From Rothia mucilaginosa (GTDB taxonomy: Bacteria > Actinomycetota > Actinomycetes > Actinomycetales > Micrococcaceae): a DNA stretch of 64,000 bases. The notes under the pieces were generated by a model. The model was given only the letters and a program-made list of their open reading frames with translations, had not been told where the DNA came from and ran no database searches. The translations under genes were made by a program, and so were the position numbers. Below, one piece after another: positions 1 through 10,100 of this stretch (positions are counted from its first letter, which is position 1; each line of letters opens with the position of its first letter). The DNA lies in contig NZ_AP014938.1 of assembly GCF_001548235.1 (NCBI RefSeq), positions 1-64,000 of the forward strand, in the 5' to 3' direction.

Positions 1-255
1 TCTCTCACACACCTTCGCTACAGATTTGTCGGTGGTGTATTCACCGCAGCTGGGGCGTTCCAGCGTGCACATGACGAGCCTCGATACCTGAGCCTCCACA
101 GCTTTTAGATTTTCCGGTGGTGGTTTGGGTGGCACGCAAGAGATGCGGTAGAGGTGCCCTATGTCTTGTGAGTGGCGTATCCCTAGCACGCCTACCCCAC
201 CCAGGCCGCCGCCGGGTTATTCAACTATCCGTTGTACACCACAGAAAGACACATC
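1..255. other. Left-edge intergenic region
   Basis: No convincing coding frame, RNA gene or operator is visible. It ends in the translation signal of the lipoprotein that starts at 256, with a purine-rich AGAAAG about 8 bases before the ATG. Confidence 0.4.
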
Positions 256-1402
256 ATGAAAATCACGAAGTTCCACACCGGCATTGCCCTGACCACTTCC
301 CTACTGCTGGCTGCGCTGACCGGTTGCGGGCGCCGCGAACACCGCCTCCTCCTCGGGTTCGGCTTCGAGCTCGGTGTCCGCTTCGGCTTCCTCTCAGAGC
401 TCGAAGAAGCACACCAGCTTCTTCGTGAAGGATAACGGTGACGGCACCAAGGTCATCAAGGACATTGACGGCAAAGAAGTCACCGTCCCCACCACCCCGG
501 AGCGCATCGCTGACCTGTGGCACGCAAACAACCAGGTGGTTCTGCTGCTCGGCGGTGCTGAGAAGCTGGTGTCCACCACGACTAACGTGAAGTCCCTGGC
601 ATGGTTCAAACAGGTCTACCCCGGTATTGAGAAGGTTGACGCGCCGGTGAAGGGCACCGACGTGAACATGGAGCAGCTGCTTGCCGATAAGCCGGAGGTG
701 CTGCTCGCCTCCTCGAAGGAGCAGATTGCGAAGGCAGCTGAGGCGGGTATCCCGGCGGTGCACGTGGAGTTCCAGAACTTCGCGGACCTCAAGCGCACCG
801 TTGAGCTGACCGCCGAGGTCATCGGCACCGACGAGGCGATTGAGCGTGCCGAGAAGTACCTGGCGTACCTGGAGAAGAACGAGAACCTCATCAAGGAGCG
901 CCTCAAGGACGTCACCGAGTCCCCGAAGGTGCTGCACATTTCCGGCGGTTCTGACCTGACGAAGGTGGACGGCTCCAAGTCTCTGATTGGCGAGTGGATG
1001 AAGCTTGCGGGCGCGAAGAACTCCCTGGACGGCGTGGAGAACCTGAAGAACATTTCTCTGGAGCAGATTATTGCCTCGCAGCCGGAGTACATCATCATTG
1101 GCGGCGCGGATGCGCAGAAGGGTGTGGACGCGATTAAGGCTGACGCCGCGTGGGCTGACGTTCCCGCGGTGAAGAACGGCAAGATCATTAAGAACCCGGT
1201 CGGCACCTTCAACTGGGACCGCTACTCCGCCGAGGAGGCTCTGCAGATTCTGTGGGCGGCGAAGCTGTTCCACCCCGAGAAGTTCACCGATGTTGATCTG
1301 GTGAAGGAGACCCGCGAGTTCTACTCGACCTTCTACGGCTACAACCTGACCGAGGATGAGGCGCAGCGCATCATCAATGGTCAGGGCCCGGCAACTAACT
1401 AA
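256..1402 (+). pseudogene. Iron/siderophore-type ABC transporter binding lipoprotein, frameshifted in its lipobox
   Basis: Two overlapping frames form one gene. From ATG 256 the first frame encodes a lipoprotein signal peptide ending in the lipobox L-T-G-C (Cys24, codon 325-327). The second frame supplies a Ser/Ala-rich linker and a complete periplasmic-binding-protein-2 domain of the FepB/FhuD/BtuF type, including a PERIADLW segment near its start and an IASQPEYIIIGG segment late in the domain. Removing one G from the GGG at 328-330 joins the frames and gives a product of about 382 residues. As written, translation from 256 stops at 435, and an internal start at 374 would make an unexported protein. 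Binding proteins of this family deliver ferric siderophore, haem or cobalamin to a permease, but no permease or ATPase gene lies beside it. A sequencing error in the G run is as likely as a true mutation. The ligand is unknown. Confidence 0.8.
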
Positions 1403-1456
1403 CGTGATGGCAGCTCACCTGGCGGCCGGTTAGTGACCGGCTAGTTCGTTAAACAC

Positions 1457-1505
1457 ATACCGCCCAGGACCGTGCTCACAGCATGGTTCCGGGCGGTATT
1501 TTCTT
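1457..1505 (+). terminator. Rho-independent terminator after the binding lipoprotein
   Basis: ATACCGCCC at the left pairs with GGGCGGTAT at the right around a further inner stem, followed by TTTTCTT. It lies between convergent genes and could act on both strands. Confidence 0.8.
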
Positions 1506-1532
1506 GGTTTGTAGCCGTGGGGTTCCTCAGCG

Positions 1533-2864
1533 TTAGCGCACCTCCACGGTGGCTCCAGCGAGGCTCATCAGCCCCCGGTTCGTCAGCGGAAGGTACCCAT
1601 TCAGGGCGCTCAAAATCAGCTGCATGGTGCGCTCTTCATCCTCCACGCTCAGCCCGCGCGGAATACCCACACCCGGCACGCAGATGCGCTGCTTATACAG
1701 GTCAATCACCGCGCACACGGTTCGGTTCGGCACACCCAGCACCGGCAGCATGCCGCGGTGGTTGACGGTGCGCAGGCCCTTACCGACTACGGCGGCGGTG
1801 CGGATATCCGGCAGGGCATTCCCCTCAAACCGGGAGGTGCCCACACCGTTCGCAAAAGCGGCAGGGTCGGGAATACTATTGGGCACCGCGCTCTTCTCGT
1901 TCAGCACAGACAGCAGCGGCTCCCCCACGGCGGCGGTGACCGCCACGTAGCGTACCTGCCGGTCCATGGCGTTGAGGAAGTCCAGTTCCGCGTACTCCTC
2001 CACGCGGTAGTTCTCGACTAGACCGGCTTCACCCGACCCGGTTTCTTCCACGGTTCGGGTGATGACTTCTTCATCGTAGAAGCTTGCCACGCACACCTGC
2101 GGGGCGCCTCGCTCAATGCGGGCGCGGCACCGATAGTCGTCATCGAGTAGCCAGAGGGACAGCTCGTAGCCATCGGGTACGTCGCGCACACCGGTCGCGA
2201 GCAACACCTCGCTGCTCTCCAGGGGGAACGGCTCCCAGCCTGCCGGTTCAAAAGCGTTAAGGGCACCGTCCAGGGCGGGGTTGCAGGATCCGAGGCTCGG
2301 CGCCTGCTCAGCCGGAGTGAATGCCTCGGTGGAGGGCATGGCGATGGTGAGCCCGCGCATCCTGCCAGCAAGGCAGAGCTCAACCGCCATGAGTAGGTGG
2401 CCCGCGCCTTCACGGCTGAGCGCTGGGCTCTGAACCAGGTGCGCCACGCCGGAGTTATCCAGGCTGAGGTATTCGCCGACTCCGCGGGCTGCGTTGGAGT
2501 AGCGGTTGTGCAGGCGCACCAGCTCGTCAATGGGCAGGGCGCGGCCCACGGCGCCGAACGCCTGGGCGATAGCGTGAACATGTTCGGGGAAGACGCGGCA
2601 GAGCCTGCCGAGCTGACGGGCAAATTCTGCCGGACGCTGCGTGAGCACGCTCAGCAGGGTGCCGAGGTTCTGCTGGCGGTAGGCGTTGAGCAGCTGGGCG
2701 ACGGTGGCGGGTTCAAGCTGCTCAGCGCTGTTCCGCTTGTGGAGGCGCGTTCCTGCGCGGTTGAGGGTTGCGGTGCCGCCGCGGCTGCCCGCGGAGGATT
2801 GCTCCGATGAGTTTTTGCCTGCTTGTTCGACTGCTTGTTCTCGGTAGGTTCCCGACTGCGTCAC
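1533..2864 (-). CDS. Conserved actinobacterial protein of unknown function, 443 aa
   Basis: Not firmly recognised. The start is a GTG at 2864 with only a weak ribosome site, so the true start could be further in. The first 60 residues are Ser/Gln-rich and probably disordered; the rest is mixed alpha/beta without a signal peptide or membrane segment. A stretch reading LTQRPAEFARQLGRL (residues about 75-90) recalls a motif seen in actinobacterial proteins with TerD-like C-termini (the SCO0854-like group), but no TerD calcium-binding motif is clear. It stands alone, convergent with the lipoprotein gene. Confidence 0.55.
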   Translation of the reverse strand: MTQSGTYREQAVEQAGKNSSEQSSAGSRGGTATLNRAGTRLHKRNSAEQLEPATVAQLLNAYRQQNLGTLLSVLTQRPAEFARQLGRLCRVFPEHVHAIAQAFGAVGRALPIDELVRLHNRYSNAARGVGEYLSLDNSGVAHLVQSPALSREGAGHLLMAVELCLAGRMRGLTIAMPSTEAFTPAEQAPSLGSCNPALDGALNAFEPAGWEPFPLESSEVLLATGVRDVPDGYELSLWLLDDDYRCRARIERGAPQVCVASFYDEEVITRTVEETGSGEAGLVENYRVEEYAELDFLNAMDRQVRYVAVTAAVGEPLLSVLNEKSAVPNSIPDPAAFANGVGTSRFEGNALPDIRTAAVVGKGLRTVNHRGMLPVLGVPNRTVCAVIDLYKQRICVPGVGIPRGLSVEDEERTMQLILSALNGYLPLTNRGLMSLAGATVEVR

Positions 2865-3412
2865 GTTTTCACGACCTTGAGCTCTTCAGAGCGTTCGTTA
2901 GCTGATTCTTATAGGTGACGGGCGAGGCTCGGCGCCTACCAGCAGATGGTTCGCACACACACCACCGTTTGCCAGATTGTATAGTACCGGCATACAGCTG
3001 TGCCTCGTTCCTTGAGTAACTAAGCTATAGCTTCAAGACGTCAGCATCAGGATCTCAGCACTGAGATAGTACCCAGTTCTCCGCGCTGAGATGTCAGCGT
3101 TGAGCCCGCCCGTCAGTGCGGGCGCACCCGTTCCCTCGTGGAGGCGCCGGGCTGGGTTACCGCTGGTGATGAACCCGTTGCCCATGCTGTGGAGGGGCGC
3201 GTGCGTTCCGCAACGCTTTTTAGGCTATCAGCTTTAGCAGGCAATTACTAGGGTTAGAGTAACTATTAACTAAGGTTGAGCTATATTTCAGGTTTTGAGA
3301 ACTTTACGCGGGTGCTTTAGCCCGGAAATCCAGAAACGGGAATCCAGGGCCGAAAATCTGGGAATGGAAATCTAGGATTGGGAATCTAGCGCCGGTACCC
3401 GAAGCCGGCAAC
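2865..3412. other. Intergenic region with degenerate short repeats
   Basis: No gene is supported. It contains a short palindrome ATCTCAGCACTGAGAT near 3051 and, from about 3325 to 3420, several degenerate copies of a GGGAATCTAG-like word. The 3' end of yigZ lies just to the right. Confidence 0.4.
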
Positions 3413-4099
3413 CTAGACCGGCAAATCCACCCACTGCGTATCGCCCCAGGTCACGCTCGCCGCACCGGAACTCAAGCTCACCACCAGCTCCTCGGCACGC
3501 TCCAGCTCCTCCGGGCGGTCAAACACACCCAGGGAAATCGTGGCACCCTCCGCACCGTACTCGGTACCCAGCACGTTCAGGCCGGCGGCGCGGATTTCGT
3601 TCTCCAGGCGGCCAGCATCCGCATGCGAACTGGGAACCTGACCCACACGCAGACGCTCGCGCGAATCAAATAGCGCACCGTCCAGGGTCTGCACCACCGC
3701 ATCAGTGTAGGCACGCACCAAACCGCCCGCGCCAAGCTTAATGCCACCGAAATAGCGCACAACCACCGCAACCACATCCGACAGGTCGGTGGTGCCATCC
3801 TCGCGGGTCTGACGCGCCAGCAACGCCTGCATCATCGGCACACCGGCGGTACCGGCGGGCTCACCGTCATCGGAGGAACGCTGAATATCGCGGTCAGCAC
3901 CAATAATAAACGCCGAACACACGTGGCGGGCATCGTGGTAGGTCTTGCGCACCGACTCGATGTAGGCGCGCGCCTCCTCAACGGTGCTCACGCGCTTGAT
4001 GTGACCAATAAATTCGCTACGCTTAATTTCGAGGAGGCTCTCATAGGGCTCATCGCCGCGCGGCACAAGGTAGCGGTTGGCGCGAGTTTCTTCCTGCAT
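3413..4099 (-). CDS. yigZ: YigZ/IMPACT family protein
   Basis: Matches the YigZ (UPF0029/IMPACT) family over its whole 228 residues. The N-terminal IMPACT domain carries the family's HDARHVCSAF and SDDGEPAGTAG segments (about residues 55-85), then VVVRYFGGIKLGAGGLVRAY (about 111-130); the C-terminal part is the ferredoxin-like DUF1949 region. The bacterial role is not established; eukaryotic IMPACT works in GCN2 translational control. The ATG at 4099 has a strong AGAGGAGG site. It is divergent from coaE, with 58 bases between the two starts holding both promoters. Confidence 0.93.
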   Translation of the reverse strand: MQEETRANRYLVPRGDEPYESLLEIKRSEFIGHIKRVSTVEEARAYIESVRKTYHDARHVCSAFIIGADRDIQRSSDDGEPAGTAGVPMMQALLARQTREDGTTDLSDVVAVVVRYFGGIKLGAGGLVRAYTDAVVQTLDGALFDSRERLRVGQVPSSHADAGRLENEIRAAGLNVLGTEYGAEGATISLGVFDRPEELERAEELVVSLSSGAASVTWGDTQWVDLPV

Positions 4100-4157
4100 G
4101 TGTCCTCCTCTGATCAGTACCTATCTATTGTGGCACAGCCCGTCAGGAGCACCGTCC

Positions 4158-4793
4158 ATGTCCCAGCCTTCTTCCCCCGCTTCTACCGCCCTGCGCCGTT
4201 ACGCCCTCACCGGCGGTATCGGCAGCGGCAAGAGTACCATCGCCTCCCTCTTCGTTGAGCAGGGAGCATTCCTGGTGGATGCGGACGCTATCTCCCGCTC
4301 CCTCATGGAGCCCGGCGAGGCGGTGCTCGCCCGCACGGTCGCGGAGTTCGGTGAGCATCTGCTCGATGAGGACGGCCGCCTCAACCGCCCCGCCCTGGCG
4401 CGTATCGTATTCAATGATGAGCAGGCGCGCCTGCGTCTGAACGCGATTGTGCATCCCGCTATTCGTGAGCGTGCCGCGCAACTGGTGGAGCAGGCGCAGT
4501 CCGAACCCGGTTTTAGCGGCGTGGTGCTGGAGGATATTCCCCTGCTCGTGGAGACCGGCGATCCGTCCGCCTTTGAGGGCGTGGTCGTGGTGCGCACTCC
4601 CCTGGCGACTCGCCTGCAGCGCCTCGTATCTTCGCGCGGCATGAGTGAGGAGGATGCGCGCGCCCGCATCGCCGCGCAGGCTACCGACGAGCAGCGTGAG
4701 GCGGTCGCAACCTGGATTATTGATAACGGCGGCTCGCTGGAGGAAACCGCCGAGCAGGTGCGCGCCGTCTGGGCGCAGATGATTGCCGCATAA
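4158..4793 (+). CDS. coaE: Dephospho-CoA kinase
   Basis: Catalyses the last step of coenzyme A synthesis, ATP-dependent phosphorylation of the 3'-hydroxyl of dephospho-CoA, in the cytoplasm. The P-loop GGIGSGKST sits near residue 19, followed by the family's VDAD segment and a LIVxxIPLLVE-type substrate segment (EDIPLLVE). At 211 residues it has normal length; some actinobacterial CoaE proteins carry a long C-terminal GrpB-like extension, which is absent here. The start at 4158 follows AGGAG; the open frame extends further upstream but without family similarity. A bidirectional terminator follows. Confidence 0.95.
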   Translation: MSQPSSPASTALRRYALTGGIGSGKSTIASLFVEQGAFLVDADAISRSLMEPGEAVLARTVAEFGEHLLDEDGRLNRPALARIVFNDEQARLRLNAIVHPAIRERAAQLVEQAQSEPGFSGVVLEDIPLLVETGDPSAFEGVVVVRTPLATRLQRLVSSRGMSEEDARARIAAQATDEQREAVATWIIDNGGSLEETAEQVRAVWAQMIAA

Positions 4794-4887
4794 AATCCTC
4801 CCCGGCAGCACTGGGCACAGCAACACAAGGCACACGCCCCGGCTCCCAAGGCGCCCAGCTCCAAACCTAAACCCCCAATAACGCAAA

Positions 4888-4926
4888 GAACCCCCTCACC
4901 TCCCAAACGGGAGATGAGGGGGTTCC
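4888..4926. terminator. Bidirectional terminator between coaE and rpsA
   Basis: GAACCCCCTC-ACCTCCC pairs with GGGAGATGAGGGGGTTC around a short AAAC loop. It lies between two convergent genes, so it probably ends both transcripts. Confidence 0.85.
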
Positions 4927-4998
4927 TCTGCTCTAGGCACCCCACGCGGGGTTACCTATCGGCTATTACGCCTGATGAGTGCTCATCTGAGCGGCAGA

Positions 4999-6453
4999 TT
5001 AGTTGCCGGTCAGCTTCTTGCGGAGCTCAGCCAGTGCCTCATCCGATGCGAGGGTACCTGCGGAAGCGGGCTCCTCGGAGGAGTAAGAGGTCGGTGCGGG
5101 CTCAGCTGCTGCGGGAGCTGCTGCTGCAGCCTCTGCGTCAGCCTCGAGAGCCTTAGCAACCTGAACCTTGTGAGCCTCGAAGCGAGCCTGTGCCTCTGCG
5201 TACTGTGCTTCCCAAGCCTCGCGCTGTGCGTCGAAGCCTTCCAGCCACTCGTTAGCCTCGGGGTCGAAGCCCTCGGGGTACTTGTAGTTGCCAGCCTCGT
5301 CGTACTCTGCAGCCATGCCGTACAGAGCGGGGTCAAACTCGGTAGCGTTGGGGTCAACGCCCTCGTTTGCCTGCTTGAGGGACAGGGAGATGCGGCGGCG
5401 GTCCATGTCGATGTCGATGATCTTAACGAAGACCTCTTCACCAACGGAGACGACCTGCTCAGCCAGGTCAACGTGGCGGGTTGCCAGCTCGGAGATGTGG
5501 ACGAGGCCCTCGATGCCGTCCTCAACGCGCACGAATGCACCGAAGGGAACGAGCTTGGTGACCTTGCCGGGAACGATCTGACCCAGAGCGTGGGTGCGAG
5601 CAAATGCCTGCCACGGATCTTCCTGGGTTGCCTTGAGGGACAGGGACACGCGCTCGCGGTCCAGGTCCACCTCGAGAACCTCGACGGTAACGGGCTGGCC
5701 AACCTCGACAACCTCGGACGGGTGGTCGATGTGCTTCCAGGACAGCTCGGAAACGTGAACCAGACCGTCCACGCCACCCAGGTCCACGAATGCACCGAAG
5801 TTGACGATGGAGGAGACAACGCCCTCGCGGACCTGACCCTTCTCCAGCTCGTTGAGGAAGGAGGAGCGAACAGCGGACTGAGTCTCTTCCAGGTATGCAC
5901 GGCGGGACAGAACAACGTTGTTGCGGTTCTTGTCCAGCTCGATGATCTTAGCTTCGATCTGCTGACCGATGTAGGGAGCGAGGTCGCGGACGCGGCGCAT
6001 CTCAACGAGGGATGCGGGCAGGAAGCCACGCAGACCGATGTCGAGGATAAGGCCACCCTTGACAACCTCGATAACGGTACCGGTAACGACGCCGTCGTTT
6101 TCCTTGACCTTCTCGATGTCGCCCCATGCACGCTCGTACTGTGCGCGCTTCTTGGAGAGGATCAGGCGACCTTCCTTGTCCTCCTTGGTGAGGACGAGTG
6201 CCTCAACCTCGGAGCCGAGCTCGACAACCTCAGAGGGGTCGATGTCGTGCTTGATGGACAGCTCGCGGGAGGGGATGACGCCTTCGGTCTTGTAACCGAT
6301 GTCGAGCAGAACCTCATCGTGGTCGATCTTAACGACCTGGCCGGAGACGAGATCGCCGTCGTTGAAGACCTTAATGGTCTGCTCGACAGCCTCGAGGAAT
6401 GCCTGCTCGTCGCCGATGTCGTTGATTGCGACCTGAGGGATGTTGGTGCTCAT
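4999..6453 (-). CDS. rpsA: 30S ribosomal protein S1
   Basis: RNA-binding ribosomal protein that helps recruit mRNA to the 30S subunit. The 484 residues contain four S1 OB-fold repeats at about 35-105, 120-190, 205-275 and 290-365. The last two carry the typical GAFVDLGGVDGLVHVSELS and GAFVRVEDGIEGLVHISEL signatures. An Ala/Glu-rich tail follows, ending in a short Lys-rich helix. Four repeats rather than six is usual in actinobacteria. ATG 6453 follows a GGAG site. A clear sigma-70-type promoter lies about 290 bases upstream, giving an unusually long 5' leader. Confidence 0.97.
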   Translation of the reverse strand: MSTNIPQVAINDIGDEQAFLEAVEQTIKVFNDGDLVSGQVVKIDHDEVLLDIGYKTEGVIPSRELSIKHDIDPSEVVELGSEVEALVLTKEDKEGRLILSKKRAQYERAWGDIEKVKENDGVVTGTVIEVVKGGLILDIGLRGFLPASLVEMRRVRDLAPYIGQQIEAKIIELDKNRNNVVLSRRAYLEETQSAVRSSFLNELEKGQVREGVVSSIVNFGAFVDLGGVDGLVHVSELSWKHIDHPSEVVEVGQPVTVEVLEVDLDRERVSLSLKATQEDPWQAFARTHALGQIVPGKVTKLVPFGAFVRVEDGIEGLVHISELATRHVDLAEQVVSVGEEVFVKIIDIDMDRRRISLSLKQANEGVDPNATEFDPALYGMAAEYDEAGNYKYPEGFDPEANEWLEGFDAQREAWEAQYAEAQARFEAHKVQVAKALEADAEAAAAAPAAAEPAPTSYSSEEPASAGTLASDEALAELRKKLTGN

Positions 6454-7185
6454 GTAGTGAGGGCTCCAATTGGATTTCTAATAGGTCGACGCTGCCGGTT
6501 CACCGCTCAACACCCCCGGGTGGAGGCGCCGACCGGCTCACTGTTTCACCCCGGCGCGCACGGCATAGGACCGCTAACGCCTTTGAATGGGGTGAGGAAA
6601 CGTCGAGCTGACGGATACTTACAATGTGTACCACCCACCGGAAGCAGATGCTTTTAGCAGGGTGTACGAGCAGTCTGTACCCGTTTTCTTAAGGAGAAAA
6701 AGAGCATAGAAAACCCGTACGTTGGTACACGCGATTAATAGTGTACGGGAATCCCGGGCGTGTCGTCAATGGTTACGCGCCCGGTTTTGCTCCCCTATTT
6801 TGCAGGCAGGACGGGCCTAGCTCGAGGGACGGTGCTCGTCCTCGTTCCTCTCACCATGGGAAGGGCGGGGCGCCGCATATTTCCTCCGCGCCTACGCAGG
6901 GGCACCCGTCACCCGGACGCTCCGCCCTCTCCTCGCTCCGCATCGGAGAGCGTCCGGGCTGACACCCTGAGGGCGCATCCGGAAAACACGGCCGCACCCG
7001 CACAGTACCCCAGCGCGGAAAGGCGGTATCGTCCGAAAGTGACATCAGGGTGCCCGAAGCGAAGCGAGGGCGGGTTCCCTGTAGGAACGAGGACGATAAC
7101 CACCTTTCCAAGCGGAACAGTGCATCCCACGCAGAGCCAAGCTGAGCACCGCTTTTCCATGCGGAGCCAGGCGGAAGAAACGCGC
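6454..7185. other. Long rpsA leader and polA 3' flank
   Basis: No gene is supported in these 730 bases. The left part is the rpsA leader (to about 6733) and contains self-complementary words such as CCCGTAC/GTACGGG and a TGCTTTTAGCA palindrome. The right part, about 6780-7170, is downstream of polA. It has inverted words (CTCGTCCTCGTTCC near 6835 against GGAACGAGGACG near 7085) that could fold into a long imperfect hairpin. Confidence 0.45.
6740..6769 (-). promoter_or_regulatory. rpsA promoter
   Basis: Read on the minus strand, TTGACG (6764-6769) is separated by 18 bases from TACACT (6740-6745). This is a good match to the housekeeping sigma consensus of actinobacteria. Predicted start of transcription is near 6733, about 280 bases before the rpsA ATG. 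Confidence 0.7.
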
Positions 7186-10100
7186 CTAGTGGCCCGCCTC
7201 CTGCCAGGACTTGCCCCAGCCGACCTGCACATCCAGAGGAACACGCAGGGAGGCGGCACCGCTCATCTCCTCGACGAGCACGCGTTCGGCGGCTTCACGC
7301 TCACCGGTGGCGACTTCGAGGATGATTTCGTCGTGCACCTGCAGCAGCATGCGGGTCTTCAGGCCCTCTTCGCGCAGGCGGCGGTGAATGTTAATCATGG
7401 CGATCTTGATGATGTCCGCGGCGGTGCCCTGAATCGGGGCGTTGAGGGCGGCACGTTCGGCGGCTTCACGGCGTACACGGTTGGGCGAGTCCAGGTCGGG
7501 CAGCACGCGGCGGCGGCCAAAAATGGTTTCGGTGTAGCCGTCCTGGTGTGCCTGCTTGAGCACGCCGCGCAGGAATCGTCCCACGCGTCCGAAGCGTTTG
7601 AAGTAGTTGGTGCGCAGTTCGCCTGCTTCGTCGGAGCTGATGTTCAGCTGCTTGGCGAGGCCGAATCGGGACAGGCCGTATGCCAGGCCGTAGGACATGG
7701 CCTTGACCTTGGAGCGCTGCTCGGGGGTGACGTCCTCGGGGGCGACACCGAAGACCTCGGAGCCGACGTAACGGTGCAGGTCCTCCCCCGCCTCGTAGGC
7801 GGCGATGAGCTTCTCGTCGGCGGCCAGGTGCACCATGATGCGCATTTCGATCTGCGAGTAGTCGGCGGTGAGCAGACCCTCGTACTCCACGCCGTCGATG
7901 GGCTCGGGAGCCACGATGAAGGCACCGCGGATGCGGCGGCCCTCCTCGGTGCGAATCGGGATGTTCTGCAGGTTCGGCGCGGTCGAGGAGAGTCGACCGG
8001 TGGATGCGGCGCCCTGCTGGAAGGTGGTGTGCACGCGTCCGTCCTCGGTGGCGGCCTTCTGCAGGCCCTCGACGGTCTGGGCGAGCTTGATGTTGTCGCG
8101 GTAGGCGATGAGCGCACCAAGGAAGGCTGCGCCGTCGGATTCAGGCGAGATCTTGGAGAGCAGCTCGGTGACGGATTCGGCGTCGGTGGAGTAGCCGGAC
8201 TTAATCTTGCGGGTGTGCGGCAGGCCGAGGGTCTCGAAGAGCACGGTCTGCAGCTGTTTGACGGAGGCGAGGTTGAGGGGTTCTTCGCCGTCCTCGGTGG
8301 CGACCTCCCCGCCGATGATGGCTCGGGCGGATTCCTGCGCCTGGTTGGCGCGTGCCGAGAAGGTGTCGTGCAGCTCGGTCAGGAGCGCATCGGAGACGGC
8401 GATGCCGGCCTGCTCCATGTCTGCGAGCACGTACAGTAGCGGCAGCTCGATTTCTTCGTAGACCTTCAGCTGGCCGTGCTCTTCCATTTCGTAGTGCAAC
8501 AGGCGCGCGAGTTCGTGGATGATGCGGCTGATTTGCGTGAAGTAGCGCAGGTTATCGACGGGTTCGGCTTCGCCGGGCAGACTGAAGAGGGAGGGTTCTT
8601 CGCGCGTCTCGGGCTGGAAGACCAGCTGCGCGTAGGGTTCCTTGGGGATCCAGAGGTAGCGTTCGGCGAGGTCTTCCATGCGTTCGGAGAAGAGCTTGCG
8701 GGTTGCGGTGGGAATGAAGCCGCACATGTAGGAGGACAGTGCGGGGTCTTCGACGGCGCCGGCGAGTTCGTAGCCGTAGGCGCGCAGGAGTTTGCGCTGG
8801 TTTTTGAGGTCCATGACGATTTTGCGGGCTGCTTCGTCGGAGAGCCAGGCGGCGAGGGCGGCGTCGAGTTCCGGGTCGATGGTGCGGGTATCGATCCAGA
8901 GGCTGGTGCTCTTGCTGGTGAGGAGCACGCCGAGCAGTTCGGGGTTTTCTTCGGCGGCGCGGATCTTGGTTTTGGTGACCTTGACGGCGGGGGCATCGCC
9001 GATGGCGGGGCGCGCTACGGGCAGGTTGGTGACCGGGTAGAGGGTCACGGCGCTTTCGAGGCGTTCGGGTACAGCGATGGGCGCGCCCTGTTCGTCGGTG
9101 CCGTAGTTTTCTTCGGCTGCGGCGGAACAGAAGGCGCGGAATGCTGCTGCGTCTGCGTTTTTGGTGGGTGCGCTGGTGGCAATGGGTGCGTAGACGGGGC
9201 CGGTGGGTGCCTTCTTGGGGGCGCCCTCCTCCCCTGCTTCTGCGGCGGAGCTAGTAGCGCCTGCGGATCCGGCGGCGCGCACGATGGGGCCGAGGGTGTC
9301 GGCGGCGCGCTTGCGGATGGTGCGGAACTCTACTTCGTCGAAGAAGGTGTTGAGTGCATCCAGGTCGGGGGTGAATGCGGTGTCTTCGAGGGTGACGTTC
9401 AGGTCGAGGTCGTTGACGAGCTGGTTGAGGCGACGGTTGCGCACCACGTTATCCACGTTCTCGCGCAGCGCCTCGCCCTTCTTGCCGCCAATCTTGTCGC
9501 GGTTGTCGAGCACACCCTGCAGGGAGCCGTACTCGCCGAGCCACTTGGCAGCGAAGCCGGGGCCCACACCGGGTACGCCGGGCAGGTTGTCCGCCTGCTC
9601 GCCGGTGAGGGCGGCAAGGTCGGGGTACATGTGCGGGGGTACCTTGGTTTTCTTTTCGACGGCGGCGGGGTCCATGCGCTGAATACCCTTGGAGGGGCCG
9701 GTGGTGACCGGGTAGAGCAGGGTGACGTCGTCGGTGACGAGCTGGAAGATGTCGCGGTCGCCGGAGAGGATGAGGACCTTGTAGCCGGCTTCGGTGCCGC
9801 GGCGGGTGAGGGTTGCGACGATGTCGTCGGCTTCGTAGTTTTCGTAGGTGAGCGCGGGGATGTTGAGCGCGCCGAGCATCTTTTTGATGAGGTCGATCTG
9901 GCCGTTGAAGGCTTCGGGGATGGCGTTGCGGCCGCCCTTGTATTCGCCGTATTCGGCGGTGCGGAAGGTGCCGCCGGGCAGGTCGAAGGCTACGGCGATG
10001 TGGCTGGGCTGGTTGTCTTTGATGATGCTCAGCAGGGTGGAGAGGAAGGCGTGGACGGCTTCGGTGTGCTGGCCGTCGCTGCGCACGAAGATGTGCTGTC

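Noticed and set aside
4975..6657. 560-aa open frame opposite rpsA
   Set aside because: Antisense shadow of ribosomal protein S1; its composition is the mirror of the S1 codons and it matches no family.
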